Below are positions 7,715-16,388 of a stretch of 38,314 nucleotides of DNA, one piece after another. The position numbers and the translations under genes were made by a program. The first letter of the stretch is position 1; the number at the start of each line of letters is the position of its first letter. This DNA is from an uncultured Prevotellaceae bacterium (GTDB taxonomy: Bacteria; Bacteroidota; Bacteroidia; Bacteroidales; Muribaculaceae). The stretch covers positions 1 to 38,314 of the forward strand of contig ONEL01000020.1 of NCBI GenBank assembly GCA_900316835.1. Direction: 5' to 3'. The notes under the pieces are model-generated. The model searched no databases and was not told the DNA's origin. It was given only the letters and a program-made list of their open reading frames with translations.

Positions 7715-9322
7715 TCACTTGCCCAGGTTGCCCAGGATGCTGCGTGTGAGCTCGCGGGTTATAGTGCGGGTGGCGGCACTTGTGGCGCTCTTGGCAATCT
7801 TGCCGGTGCTGGTGGTGGAACTCTTGCGGCTCTTGGTGCCCGACACGGCGTTGCCCACCTTGGTGCCGATGATGGTTGCGATAGTAGCCGTCACGGCAGT
7901 GATAATAGCTTTCCAAATCTTGCTAAAGATACCGGGTTTCTTGCTTTCCTTCTCGGCCTCTTTGGCTTCTTTAGCGGCTTGTTTCTCGGCCTCGGCGGTG
8001 GCAGCTGCCTCGGCGGCTTCTTTCTCGGCCTTCTCGGTCTCGGCTAGCAACACTTCAAAGGCGCTCTCACGTTCCTTAGCCTCGTCATACTTGCCGTAAA
8101 TCGTCGAGCGGTTAATGATGCTGTTGCGAGTCATTTGGTCAATAGGACCTATCTGGCTCAGCGGGAACAGTATTTTAGCTCTTTCTACCACTTGTGGCGC
8201 ACCTTTCTCGTCGAGGAACGACACAAGAGCCTCGCCAGTCTCCAAATTAGAAATAGCTTCTTGCGTGTCGAAATTGGGATTGGCACGGAAAGTCTCGGCG
8301 GCAACCTTCACAGCCTTGATGTCGCGAGGGGTGTAGGCACGCATCGCATGCTGAATGCGATTTCCCAGCTGCCCCAGCACAATCTCGGGCAAGTCGGCGG
8401 GACTCTGAGTAATGAAGTAAATGCCCACTCCCTTACTGCGCATCAGGCGAATTACTTGCTCAATCTTGTCGACAAGCGCTTTAGACGTGTCTTCAAATAG
8501 CATGTGGGCTTCGTCAAAGAAGAATATTAGTTTGGGTTTCTCCATGTCACCCACCTCAGGCAACTTTACATAGAGCTCTGAAATGAGCCACAGCAGGAAT
8601 GTGGAATAAAGCTTGGGATTGTGTTGCAACTCGTCGGCGGCAAGTACACTCATCATGCCCTTTCCACCCTCGGTGGTGATGAGATCCTGAATGTCAAACG
8701 AAGGCTCGCCAAAAAACTTGTCGCCACCCTGGTCCTCAAGCACTAACAGTGAACGCTGAATGGCTCCAATGCTGGCTTGCGACACGTTGCCATACTTGGT
8801 GGTGTATTCTGAGGCGTGCTTGCCCACGTAGTCGAGCATCGCACGCAAGTCCTTGATGTCATCAAGCAGTAGCCCACGCTCATCGGCAACCTTGAACACA
8901 ATGTTTAGAACACCACTCTGCACATCATTAAGCCCTAGCAGGCGAGAGAGCAGCAATGGACCCATGTTTGACATGCGAGTGCGCATGGGGTGACCTTGCT
9001 TTCCAAACACGTCATAAAACCTCACCGGGCAACCTTCAAAGTTCAACACCTCGGGGTCCAGTCCAAACTCAGGGATTCTTTTCTCAATAAAACTCGATAT
9101 TTTTCCTGGCTGGCTGATGCCTGAGAGATCGCCCTTGATGTCGGCCATGAAGCATGGCACACCAGCTTGACAAAAACTCTCGGCAATCACTTGTAGCGAA
9201 ACAGTTTTTCCAGTGCCGGTAGCACCGGAAATCAACCCGTGGCGGTTTGCCATCTTACCATTAATACAAATTGCTCCCTGTGGCCCATGAGCAATATAAA
9301 ACTTGTTGTCTTGAGTATACAT
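7715..9322 (-). CDS. HerA/FtsK-like ATPase, DUF853 (YjgR) family
   Basis: This is a cytoplasmic P-loop ATPase of the DUF853 (YjgR) group, related to HerA helicases. The biological role of the group is not established. In the 535-residue protein I see Walker A GATGTGKT at residues 33-40, a following DIKGDLSG motif typical of the family, Walker B FFFDEAHML, and a sensor-like YFITQSP. The C-terminus (about 430-535) is distinctive: an Ala/Glu/Lys-rich coiled coil, then a hydrophobic Ala/Thr/Ile segment (ITAVTATIATIIGTKVG), then a Ser/Thr/Arg-rich tail. Its own promoter lies 36 nt upstream of the ATG. The gene ends in a repeat-bearing spacer before dnaG. Confidence 0.88.
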   Translation of the reverse strand: MYTQDNKFYIAHGPQGAICINGKMANRHGLISGATGTGKTVSLQVIAESFCQAGVPCFMADIKGDLSGISQPGKISSFIEKRIPEFGLDPEVLNFEGCPVRFYDVFGKQGHPMRTRMSNMGPLLLSRLLGLNDVQSGVLNIVFKVADERGLLLDDIKDLRAMLDYVGKHASEYTTKYGNVSQASIGAIQRSLLVLEDQGGDKFFGEPSFDIQDLITTEGGKGMMSVLAADELQHNPKLYSTFLLWLISELYVKLPEVGDMEKPKLIFFFDEAHMLFEDTSKALVDKIEQVIRLMRSKGVGIYFITQSPADLPEIVLGQLGNRIQHAMRAYTPRDIKAVKVAAETFRANPNFDTQEAISNLETGEALVSFLDEKGAPQVVERAKILFPLSQIGPIDQMTRNSIINRSTIYGKYDEAKERESAFEVLLAETEKAEKEAAEAAATAEAEKQAAKEAKEAEKESKKPGIFSKIWKAIITAVTATIATIIGTKVGNAVSGTKSRKSSTTSTGKIAKSATSAATRTITRELTRSILGNLGK

Positions 9323-9358
9323 GATATCTATCGTTAAAGTATAATTATTCTGTGCCTA

Positions 9359-9388
9359 CAAAGATAAATATTTTCTGCTTAACACAAA
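9359..9388 (-). promoter_or_regulatory. Promoter of the HerA-like ATPase gene
   Basis: Minus strand TTTG (9385-9388), 18 nt, TATCTTTG (9359-9366). Both boxes match the Bacteroidetes consensus. The leader to the ATG at 9322 is about 32 nt. Confidence 0.8.
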
Positions 9389-9447
9389 ATGATTTGTAAC
9401 TAAAATTGTTTTATTATCAATAATTTCTTGAAATCGACTCCCACAAA

Positions 9448-9479
9448 TTTGTGGGTGTTGCTTTTTATTGCTACTTTTG
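9448..9479 (+). promoter_or_regulatory. Promoter of the small TPR gene, likely leaderless
   Basis: TTTG at 9448-9451, 20 nt, TACTTTTG at 9472-9479, a full consensus. Only four bases (CAAC) separate the -7 box from the ATG at 9484, so transcription would start at or next to the start codon. Confidence 0.8.
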
Positions 9480-9483
9480 CAAC

Positions 9484-9789
9484 ATGATAAACCAAGAGCA
9501 AGCAATAAAAGAGATACGTGAAATGCTCAGCAACGGCTTGGCGCCACAAGCTGTGGAGCAGTGCGACAAGTTAATTGGCAGCCTTGTGGATGATGAGCAC
9601 AACAAGCTGTGCCTGGCACAGCTCTATTACCTGCGTGGTAACGGCTTTCACCGCATGGGCGACAGGCGCAAGGCGATGAACAGCTACCTGGAGGCCATCG
9701 ACCGCGACCCCAGCAGCCCCGCTAAGCTAGCCTATAACAACATAATCGAAATACTTGATTTCTACAACCACGACCTCTATAATCCTTGA
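9484..9789 (+). CDS. Small tetratricopeptide-repeat protein
   Basis: A 101-residue cytoplasmic protein with no signal peptide or membrane segment. It is all helical by composition. The central region (about residues 40-75, containing LYYLRGNGFHRMGD and AMNSYLEAIDRDP) is one clear TPR unit, with a weaker helix pair before it. TPRs usually mediate protein contacts; no specific partner can be read from the sequence. The start at 9484 is chosen because the frame opens upstream inside the promoter. The next in-frame ATG is at 9523, which would leave a leader of about 40 nt, so the leaderless start is likely but not certain. It is a single-gene unit. Confidence 0.75.
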   Translation: MINQEQAIKEIREMLSNGLAPQAVEQCDKLIGSLVDDEHNKLCLAQLYYLRGNGFHRMGDRRKAMNSYLEAIDRDPSSPAKLAYNNIIEILDFYNHDLYNP

Positions 9790-9801
9790 TCCTTTTTGAT
9801 G

Positions 9802-9861
9802 AATTTTAAGCGAAGCGCCCATTACTACTGAACAATGGGGGCGTGCTTCGCACTTAAAATT
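9802..9861. repeat. Second hairpin repeat family, copy 1
   Basis: An imperfect palindrome. AATTTTAAGCGAAGCGCCC on the left pairs with GGGCGTGCTTCGCACTTAAAATT-type sequence on the right, with two small bulges. The right arm itself forms GTGC-TTC-GCAC. The first 31 nt are identical to 9915-9945. Confidence 0.75.
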
Positions 9862-9914
9862 AAATTAAAATTAGCTATTGTAGAAAGATAAAAATTTTTA
9901 GATTAATTTTAATT

Positions 9915-10001
9915 AATTTTAAGCGAAGCGCCCATTACTACTGAAAGGGGGCATGCGCAGCATGGCGCAACCCGACAAAGGGGGGCGTGTTTCGCACTCA
10001 A
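9915..10001. repeat. Second hairpin repeat family, copy 2 with extra hairpin
   Basis: It begins with the same 31 nt as copy 1 but carries about 35 additional bases containing CATGC-GCA-GCATG (9952-9964) before the matching right arm (GGGGGCGTGTTTCGCACT, about 9981-9998). The copies differ by gain or loss of a whole internal hairpin. Confidence 0.7.
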
Positions 10002-10082
10002 TAAAGGGGATAAGTCAATGGTTTGCATAGCGTTTTAATTAGGTGAATATTATAATACTATGTATTATTCAATTATTTTTTG

Positions 10083-10090
10083 TATTTTTG
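10083..10090 (+). promoter_or_regulatory. Glycogen synthase promoter -7 box
   Basis: TATTTTTG fits TAnnTTTG. No TTTG is seen at the right distance upstream. The leader to the ATG at 10157 is about 62 nt. Confidence 0.55.
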
Positions 10091-10156
10091 CGCTCTAATT
10101 AAAAGAGAGTAACTGAAGTTTATACCCTTGTAGCACGATTTTAGAGATAAAAATAT

Positions 10157-11782
10157 ATGCTAGATCTTTTGTTCGAAACAAGCTGGGAAGTTTGCAATAA
10201 AGTGGGGGGCATCTACGCGGTGCTGTCGACTAAAGCAAAGACTTTGCAGAGGCTATATCCCGACAATGTGGTTTTTATAGGTCCCGACTTGTGTGGCGAC
10301 GCTCCTAATCCATTGCTCGACGAGGTAGCTACACCACTTGATGAGTGGAAACATCAAGCGTCGCTTCCCGCTGGCATGACTGTGAAGACCGGGCGCTGGC
10401 GTGTTCCGGGAAATCCTCTTGCCATCCTTGTGGGCTATAATGCTCTCTATGTGTATCGCAACGAGCTCTTTGCCGAGATGTGGCGACTCTATGGAGTAGA
10501 CTCGCTACATGCCTATGGCGACTATGACGAGTCGTGTATTTTCTCTTATGGCGCGGCTCTTGTCATTGAGAGTATTGTTAACTACAAGAAGTCGAGCCGG
10601 GTGGTAGCACACTTCGACGAGTGGACTACAGGCATGGGACTGCTCTATGTGAAGTCGCGCTTGCCACAAGTGGCGACAGTGTTCACCACTCATGCTACAA
10701 GCATCGGACGCAGCATCTGTGGCAACGGCAAGCCACTCTACGACTACATGGCTGGATATAATGGTGACCAAATGGCGCAGGAGCTTAACATGGAGTCGAA
10801 GCACTCGCTCGAGAAAAGTGCCGCTCACGAGGCCGACGTGTTTACCACAGTGAGTGATGTCACGGCACGCGAGTGTGAACAACTGCTTGAGCGACGCCCG
10901 GTGGTCACTCCCAATGCCTTCGAGCAAAACTATGTGCCCAAGGGAGCTAAATACACCGCCACGCGTCGCGAGGCTCGCAAGCGCCTGCTGGCGGTGGCTA
11001 GCGCACTCAGTGGTGAGCAATTACCCTCCGACGCGTTGCTCGTTGCCACATCGGGGCGCTGTGAGATGCGCAATAAGGGTATAGACCTCTATCTCGACAC
11101 CATGAACGTGCTGAGGCACAGGTCGGCAAAAGAGCTCTCACGCCCTATAGTGGCATTTGTGCTAGTCCCGGGCTGGACCCGTGAGGCACGTCACGACTTG
11201 CGCGACGCTCTCGACCGCGACAAGGCGGTGGGATTGTTCAACCCCATCATCACCCACACCATTCACAATCAGGATAGCGATGCCATCTACAGCAAAATGA
11301 ACTACCTGGGGTTCCGCAATAGTGACAATGAGCCGGTGAAGGTGATTTATGTTCCCAGCTATCTCAATGGCGACGACGGCATCTTTAACATGACCTACTA
11401 TAACCTGCTCACGGGTTTTGACCTCTCTATTTTCCCTTCTTACTACGAGCCTTGGGGCTATACTCCGCTCGAGAGTGTGGCGATGGGAGTGCCAGCAATC
11501 ACTACCAATCTCGCTGGATTTGGGCAGTGGGTAGAGAAAGAGTTGGGCAATGATGCCGGCAAGACTGGCGTGAAGGTCATTCATCGCACCGACTCAAACT
11601 ACGACCAAGCTCTTGCACAGATTGTGGAATGTGTGCTAGATGTAGCTCACATGACAACCCCTGAGCATGACCGCTTGCGGCGCAATGCTAAGGCCACATC
11701 TAAGCGTGCCACATGGGATAACTTCATGGCTAGCTATATTACCGCCTATCAAGAGGCTTTAAATCTTGCTCAAGCTCGCTAA
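10157..11782 (+). CDS. Glycogen synthase, GT3 (eukaryote-like) family
   Basis: This enzyme adds glucose from a nucleotide-sugar to growing alpha-1,4-glucan in the cytoplasm. The 541-residue protein resembles the GT3 family of yeast/animal glycogen synthases rather than bacterial GlgA (GT5). The N-terminus FETSWEVCNKVGGIYAVLSTKA is the GT3 signature (split here: FETSWEV, then KVGGIYAVL), followed by HFDEWTTG and TTHATSIGR. The GT-B catalytic pair is E431 and E439 in YYEPWGYTPLE (E-x7-E). It is shorter than the roughly 700-residue eukaryotic enzymes, lacking their regulatory tails. The phosphorylase follows 44 nt downstream, so the two form one operon. GT3 enzymes generally use UDP-glucose; the donor here is inferred. 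Confidence 0.88.
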   Translation: MLDLLFETSWEVCNKVGGIYAVLSTKAKTLQRLYPDNVVFIGPDLCGDAPNPLLDEVATPLDEWKHQASLPAGMTVKTGRWRVPGNPLAILVGYNALYVYRNELFAEMWRLYGVDSLHAYGDYDESCIFSYGAALVIESIVNYKKSSRVVAHFDEWTTGMGLLYVKSRLPQVATVFTTHATSIGRSICGNGKPLYDYMAGYNGDQMAQELNMESKHSLEKSAAHEADVFTTVSDVTARECEQLLERRPVVTPNAFEQNYVPKGAKYTATRREARKRLLAVASALSGEQLPSDALLVATSGRCEMRNKGIDLYLDTMNVLRHRSAKELSRPIVAFVLVPGWTREARHDLRDALDRDKAVGLFNPIITHTIHNQDSDAIYSKMNYLGFRNSDNEPVKVIYVPSYLNGDDGIFNMTYYNLLTGFDLSIFPSYYEPWGYTPLESVAMGVPAITTNLAGFGQWVEKELGNDAGKTGVKVIHRTDSNYDQALAQIVECVLDVAHMTTPEHDRLRRNAKATSKRATWDNFMASYITAYQEALNLAQAR

Positions 11783-11826
11783 ATAATATTGTTTATAACA
11801 ATTTGAAAATATAATAAATTTAATAT

Positions 11827-14382
11827 ATGAAAATTAAAGTCAGTAACACAAACTCTCCAGTGTGGAGAAGTCTTACAGTGAAAAGTGAACTGCCCGAAAA
11901 GTTGAAGAAACTTGACGAGCTCTCTAAAAACCTGTGGTGGGTGTGGAACAGCGAGGCTAAAGCAATGTTCCATTACCTCGACCGCGACATTTGGCGCGCA
12001 TCGGGTGAGAACCCCGTGATGATGCTTCAGCGCATGTCGGCTGCTCAACTCGAAGAACTGAGCAAAGATGAAGACCAAGTAAAGAAAATTGATACTATAT
12101 ATTCTCACTTCAAGGATTACATGAACCAGCCCATGCGCACCGAGTACCCATCGGTAGCTTATTTCAGCATGGAGTATGGCTTGTGTAACGCCCTCAAGAT
12201 CTATAGTGGAGGCTTGGGAATTCTGGCTGGCGACTACGTGAAAGAAGCTAGTGACCGACGCATCAACATGACAGCGGTGGGCTTCTTGTATCGATATGGG
12301 TACTTCACCCAAACTCTCTCGATGGATGGCCAGCAAATTGCAAACTACGAGCCCCAAAACTTTAACCAGTTGCCCATTGAGCCTGTGATTGACAAGGACG
12401 GGCAGCAAATGGTGCTTGAAGTACCTTATCCTGGACGCGTGGTCTATGCCAACATTTGGAAGGTGAACGTGGGTCGCATCAACCTCTACCTTCTCGACAC
12501 CGACATTGACAAGAATAGTGACTTTGACCGCTCTATCACTCACCAGCTCTATGGTGGCGACTGGGAGAATCGCATCAAGCAAGAGTATTTGCTAGGCATT
12601 GGTGGCGTGCTCATGCTCAAGAAGCTAGGCATCAAAGCGCAAATTTATCACTGCAACGAGGGCCATGCAGCACTGCTCAACCTGCAACGCCTGGTTGACT
12701 ACGTTCAGGACGAGGGCTTGAACTTCCAGGAGGCGCTGGAGGTGGTGCGCGCTTCGTCGCTCTACACCGTTCACACTCCTGTTCCGGCAGGTCACGACTA
12801 CTTCGACGAGGACCTCTTCGGACGCTACATGGGCGAGTTCCCCGCCAAGCTGGGTATCACCTGGAATGACCTGATGAACATGGGTCGTGAGAACCCCGAC
12901 ACTCAAGAGAAATTCTCAATGAGCGTGTTTGCTCTCAACACCACTCAGGAATCGAATGGTGTGAGCTGGCTCCACGGCGAGGTGTCGAAGAAAATGTTTG
13001 CTGGTGTGTGGAAGGGATATGCCCCCGAGGAATCGCATGTGGGATATGTCACTAATGGTGTTCACATGCCCACCTGGGCGGCTTCGGAATGGAAAGAGTA
13101 CTACGCTAAGGTGTTCGGCGCCAACTATCTTGATAAGCAAGAAGATATGCAGACCTGGGCACCCATCCAGAATGTCCCCGACGAGGAAATATGGGACCTG
13201 CGCATGCGCTTGAAGAACAAGTTCATAAACTTCGTTCGTCGCGACTTCCGCGCCACTTGGCTTAAGAACCAGGGCGACCCCACTCGCATCATGTCGATTG
13301 TGGACAAAATCAACCCCGATGCTCTGCTCATTGGTTTTGCGCGTCGCTTTGCTACCTACAAGCGTGCTCACTTGCTCTTTACCGACCTTAACCGCCTCTC
13401 GCGCATTGTCAATAATGAGAAATTCCCTGTTCAGTTTATCTTCGCAGGTAAAGCGCATCCTGCCGACGGTGCCGGTAAAGACTTGATTAAGCGCATCGTT
13501 GAGATTTCTAAGATGCCTGAGTTCCTGGGCAAGATTATATTCCTTGAGAACTACGACATGACAGTGTCGAAGCGTCTTATCACTGGTGTTGACATCTGGC
13601 TCAACACTCCCACACGCCCACTCGAGGCATCGGGAACCAGTGGCGAGAAGGCCGAGATGAATGGATTGCTCAACTTCTCGGTGCTCGACGGATGGTGGTA
13701 CGAGGGCTATCGCGAGCGCGCTGGCTGGGCTCTGACTGCTCACCGCACCTATACCGACCAGAGCATGCAAGACAAGCTCGATGCGGCTACTATCTACTCC
13801 ATGCTCGAGAACGAGATTATTCCACTTTACTTCGCTAAGAACTCTAAGGGCTATTCGCCCGAGTGGATTCAGTATATCAAGAACTCTATCTCGCAAATTG
13901 CGCCTAACTACACCATGTCGCGCATGATGCGTGACTACATCGACCGTTTCTATGCTCCCGAGGCGGCACGCAGCAAGAAACTTCGTGCCAACGACTATGC
14001 GCTGGCTCGCGAAATCGTGGCTTGGAAAGAGCATGTGGTTGAAAACTGGGACAACGTGGCGGTTGAAGACATGCAGCTGAGCGAGAGCTTCTACGACATC
14101 GCTAGCAACAACGGCAACGTGGAAGCTACCGTCAAGCTCAACACCGCAGGCTTGGGCCGCAGTGTGTGCCTCGAACTCGTCGTTTATCACGTAGTTGATG
14201 GTGAGACTAAGTTCCACAGTACCCTGCCCATGAAGGTGGTGGAAGAAGATGGCGACATCCTCACTTACGTCCTGAAAGACCAAGTCAAGGACACTGGCAT
14301 CTTCCGTCTCTCGTTCCGTGCTTATCCCTGGAACAAGAATCTGCCCAACCGCCAGGACTTCGCCTACCTCAAGTGGTTCTAA
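11827..14382 (+). CDS. glgP: Alpha-glucan phosphorylase (GT35, DUF3417 type)
   Basis: This PLP enzyme releases glucose-1-phosphate from glycogen or maltodextrin. At 851 residues it is the Thermotoga/Thermus-like form with an N-terminal DUF3417 domain (about residues 1-115; KNLWWVWNSEA) ahead of the catalytic body. Visible landmarks are AYFSMEYGL, GGLGILAGDYVKEASD, CNEGHAA, YVTNGVH, RFATYKRA and the PLP-lysine region EASGTSGEKAEMNG followed by LDGWWYEGY. The C-terminal 100 residues form an extra beta-rich tail. It lies 44 nt after the glycogen synthase gene, pairing synthesis and breakdown of the same polymer in one transcript. A strong hairpin follows at 14435. Confidence 0.95.
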   Translation: MKIKVSNTNSPVWRSLTVKSELPEKLKKLDELSKNLWWVWNSEAKAMFHYLDRDIWRASGENPVMMLQRMSAAQLEELSKDEDQVKKIDTIYSHFKDYMNQPMRTEYPSVAYFSMEYGLCNALKIYSGGLGILAGDYVKEASDRRINMTAVGFLYRYGYFTQTLSMDGQQIANYEPQNFNQLPIEPVIDKDGQQMVLEVPYPGRVVYANIWKVNVGRINLYLLDTDIDKNSDFDRSITHQLYGGDWENRIKQEYLLGIGGVLMLKKLGIKAQIYHCNEGHAALLNLQRLVDYVQDEGLNFQEALEVVRASSLYTVHTPVPAGHDYFDEDLFGRYMGEFPAKLGITWNDLMNMGRENPDTQEKFSMSVFALNTTQESNGVSWLHGEVSKKMFAGVWKGYAPEESHVGYVTNGVHMPTWAASEWKEYYAKVFGANYLDKQEDMQTWAPIQNVPDEEIWDLRMRLKNKFINFVRRDFRATWLKNQGDPTRIMSIVDKINPDALLIGFARRFATYKRAHLLFTDLNRLSRIVNNEKFPVQFIFAGKAHPADGAGKDLIKRIVEISKMPEFLGKIIFLENYDMTVSKRLITGVDIWLNTPTRPLEASGTSGEKAEMNGLLNFSVLDGWWYEGYRERAGWALTAHRTYTDQSMQDKLDAATIYSMLENEIIPLYFAKNSKGYSPEWIQYIKNSISQIAPNYTMSRMMRDYIDRFYAPEAARSKKLRANDYALAREIVAWKEHVVENWDNVAVEDMQLSESFYDIASNNGNVEATVKLNTAGLGRSVCLELVVYHVVDGETKFHSTLPMKVVEEDGDILTYVLKDQVKDTGIFRLSFRAYPWNKNLPNRQDFAYLKWF

Positions 14383-14434
14383 CGGTTAGCCCCAATTCTA
14401 ATTGACCTAGTTAGGTTAAATTCATGACTAGAAA

Positions 14435-14468
14435 CAAATGCCCCCTGGCACTGCCAGCGGGGCATTTG
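14435..14468. terminator. Bidirectional terminator between glgP and ygiQ-type gene
   Basis: CAAATGCCCC (14435-14444) pairs with GGGGCATTTG (14459-14468), and the inner CTGGCA/TGCCAG continues the stem. It lies between converging genes and is followed by TTTG on the plus strand and TTTCT on the minus strand. Confidence 0.85.
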
Positions 14469-14492
14469 TTTGCTCACGACAATTCAGCTCAA

Positions 14493-16331
14493 TTAGCCCT
14501 TGGGGTATAGCTTCTTAATCAAATCGTTGCGACGCATTTTCTTAAGTGAGCGGATGATGCTTGCTTTGTACTGCTTGTCATACCAGAAGAAATACTTGCG
14601 CTGAGCGAGCTTCTCTTCCTTGCTGTGGGCGCAGTAAATGGGCTGTAGCGTGTAGGGGTGCAGACCCGTGTAGAACGCCTCGGTGGCTACCGTCATGGGC
14701 GTGGGAGTGAAGTCTTGCACCTGCTCCAGGTGGAAGTTTAGCTCCTTGGTAAGCGCGGCGAGTTCGGCCATGTCCTCCTCGTGGCATGCCGGATGCGACG
14801 AGATGAAATAAGGGATAAGTTGCTGGTTGAGATGATAACGCTCGTTCACGCGGTCAAAGATGCGCTTGAATTGCCTGAAGAGATCAAACGAGGGCTTGCG
14901 CATAACGCTCAACACGGCATCGCTAGTGTGCTCAGGAGCTACTTTCAATCGTCCCGACACATGGAAGCGGATTAGCTCCTCGTTATATCGCGCGTTGGCA
15001 CGGTCCACCTCGGGGTCGCCGTTGCGGTGCATCGACAGGTCATATCGCACGCCACTACCCACAAACGACTTCTTCACCGCTGGCAAGGCATCCACGCTGT
15101 GGTATATGTCGAGCAAGGGACGATGATCATTATTGAGGTTGGGGCACGGCTTGGGATGCAGGCACGACGGCCTTGTGCAACGCCGGCATCGTTCTAAGTC
15201 GTGCCCTTGCATGCGATACATGTTGGCACTGGGACCACCCAGGTCGCTGATGTAGCCCTTGAAATCATCCATTTGAGTCACTTGCTTCACTTCGCGCATT
15301 ATCGACTCCTTGCTTCGCGAAGCGATAAACTTGCCCTGGTGGGCACTAATGGTGCAGAAGGCGCAACCGCCAAAGCAGCCACGGTGCATGCACACCGAGT
15401 GGCGAATCATCTCGTAGGCGGGGATGCGCTTACCACGATAGCGAGGGTGGGGCAGGCGAGTGTAAGGCAGGTCAAATGAGGCATCCACCTGCTCGGTTGT
15501 CATGGGGGGATTCATGGGATTGACCTTTATTGCCACGTCGCCACAGGCTTGCCACAGCGTGTGTCCATGCCATCGATTACTCTCAATCTCAATGTTACGG
15601 AAATTCTCGGCTTGGCATCGCTTCAGGCTAAGGCATTGCTCAAATGAGTGCAGAATGATGTTGTCGTCGTCGGTTGCGAGTGGCATCTCGCTCAAGGGAC
15701 GTCGCACCACGGTTTGGGGTATGTAGGTCAAATCTTCTATCTTGGCACCGGCGCTGAGCGCGTCGGCAATGGCTACCGTAGCCATTTCTCCCATGCCGTA
15801 ACACACCATGTCGACTGGCGCACTCTGCATGATAGGGGGCATGAGGCGGTCTTGCCAGTAGTCGTAGTGCGACAGTCGCCTTAGCGAGGCCTCAATGCCG
15901 CCAGCAATGACTGGCACCGTGGGGAAGAGCTTTTTCAGTATCTCGCTATAGACGATAGTGGGATAGTCGGGACGGGCACCGGAGCGACCGTCGGGGGTGT
16001 AGGCATCGTCGCTGCGACGCCGTCGGTTGGCAGTGTAGTGGTTCACCATCGAGTCCATTGCGCCTGCCGACACGCCAAAGAACAGCCTGGGCTGTCCCAG
16101 CTTGCGAAAATCGCGCAGGTCGTCGCGCCAGTTGGGCTGTGGAACTATCGCCACCCTATAACCATGCGCTTCGAGCACACGACCAATGACTGCGGTCCCC
16201 ATCGATGGGTGATCAATATAGGCATCGCCAGTGAAGAGAATCACGTCGATGTAATCCCATCCCAGGTGGTCAATTTCCTTCTTGGTGGTGGGCAACCATT
16301 GTCCTTCGATATGTCGATTCTTATCTTGCAC
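14493..16331 (-). CDS. YgiQ family radical SAM protein
   Basis: A 612-residue radical SAM enzyme of the YgiQ family (UPF0313), whose substrate is unknown. The N-terminal half has a cobalamin-binding-like Rossmann region (LPTTKKEI, ILFTGDAYIDHPSMG, FFGVSAGAMDSMVN). The radical SAM cluster motif is MHRGCFGGCAFC (CxxxCxxC), followed by a Cys-rich CRRCTRPSCLHP segment. The C-terminal tail is basic. The start appears to be GTG at 16331: no in-frame ATG lies between there and the conserved WLPTTKKE region. It follows uvrB by 57 nt with no visible promoter between, so co-transcription is likely. Confidence 0.9.
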   Translation of the reverse strand: MQDKNRHIEGQWLPTTKKEIDHLGWDYIDVILFTGDAYIDHPSMGTAVIGRVLEAHGYRVAIVPQPNWRDDLRDFRKLGQPRLFFGVSAGAMDSMVNHYTANRRRRSDDAYTPDGRSGARPDYPTIVYSEILKKLFPTVPVIAGGIEASLRRLSHYDYWQDRLMPPIMQSAPVDMVCYGMGEMATVAIADALSAGAKIEDLTYIPQTVVRRPLSEMPLATDDDNIILHSFEQCLSLKRCQAENFRNIEIESNRWHGHTLWQACGDVAIKVNPMNPPMTTEQVDASFDLPYTRLPHPRYRGKRIPAYEMIRHSVCMHRGCFGGCAFCTISAHQGKFIASRSKESIMREVKQVTQMDDFKGYISDLGGPSANMYRMQGHDLERCRRCTRPSCLHPKPCPNLNNDHRPLLDIYHSVDALPAVKKSFVGSGVRYDLSMHRNGDPEVDRANARYNEELIRFHVSGRLKVAPEHTSDAVLSVMRKPSFDLFRQFKRIFDRVNERYHLNQQLIPYFISSHPACHEEDMAELAALTKELNFHLEQVQDFTPTPMTVATEAFYTGLHPYTLQPIYCAHSKEEKLAQRKYFFWYDKQYKASIIRSLKKMRRNDLIKKLYPKG

Positions 16332-16388
16332 TATATATCGTGTGTGGTTGGATGAGAATTAAAGGGTTGTGAGTTAAGTGTGATAATG

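Larger units (their letters stand above)
9790..10156. other. Repeat-filled spacer upstream of glycogen synthase
   Basis: No gene is seen. It contains two copies of a hairpin family (9802-9861 and 9915-10001) separated by AT-rich sequence, then an AT-rich stretch with the glycogen synthase promoter. The first hairpin sits 12 nt after the TPR gene stop and may act as its terminator. Confidence 0.7.

Noticed and set aside
9940..10001. Candidate small structured RNA gene
   Set aside because: The structure is explained by the repeat family also present at 9802-9861, and no promoter points into it.
12916..14283. Long open frame (455 codons) antisense to glgP
   Set aside because: Same reasoning: a shadow of the phosphorylase codon pattern, with no domain and no -7 box at its start.
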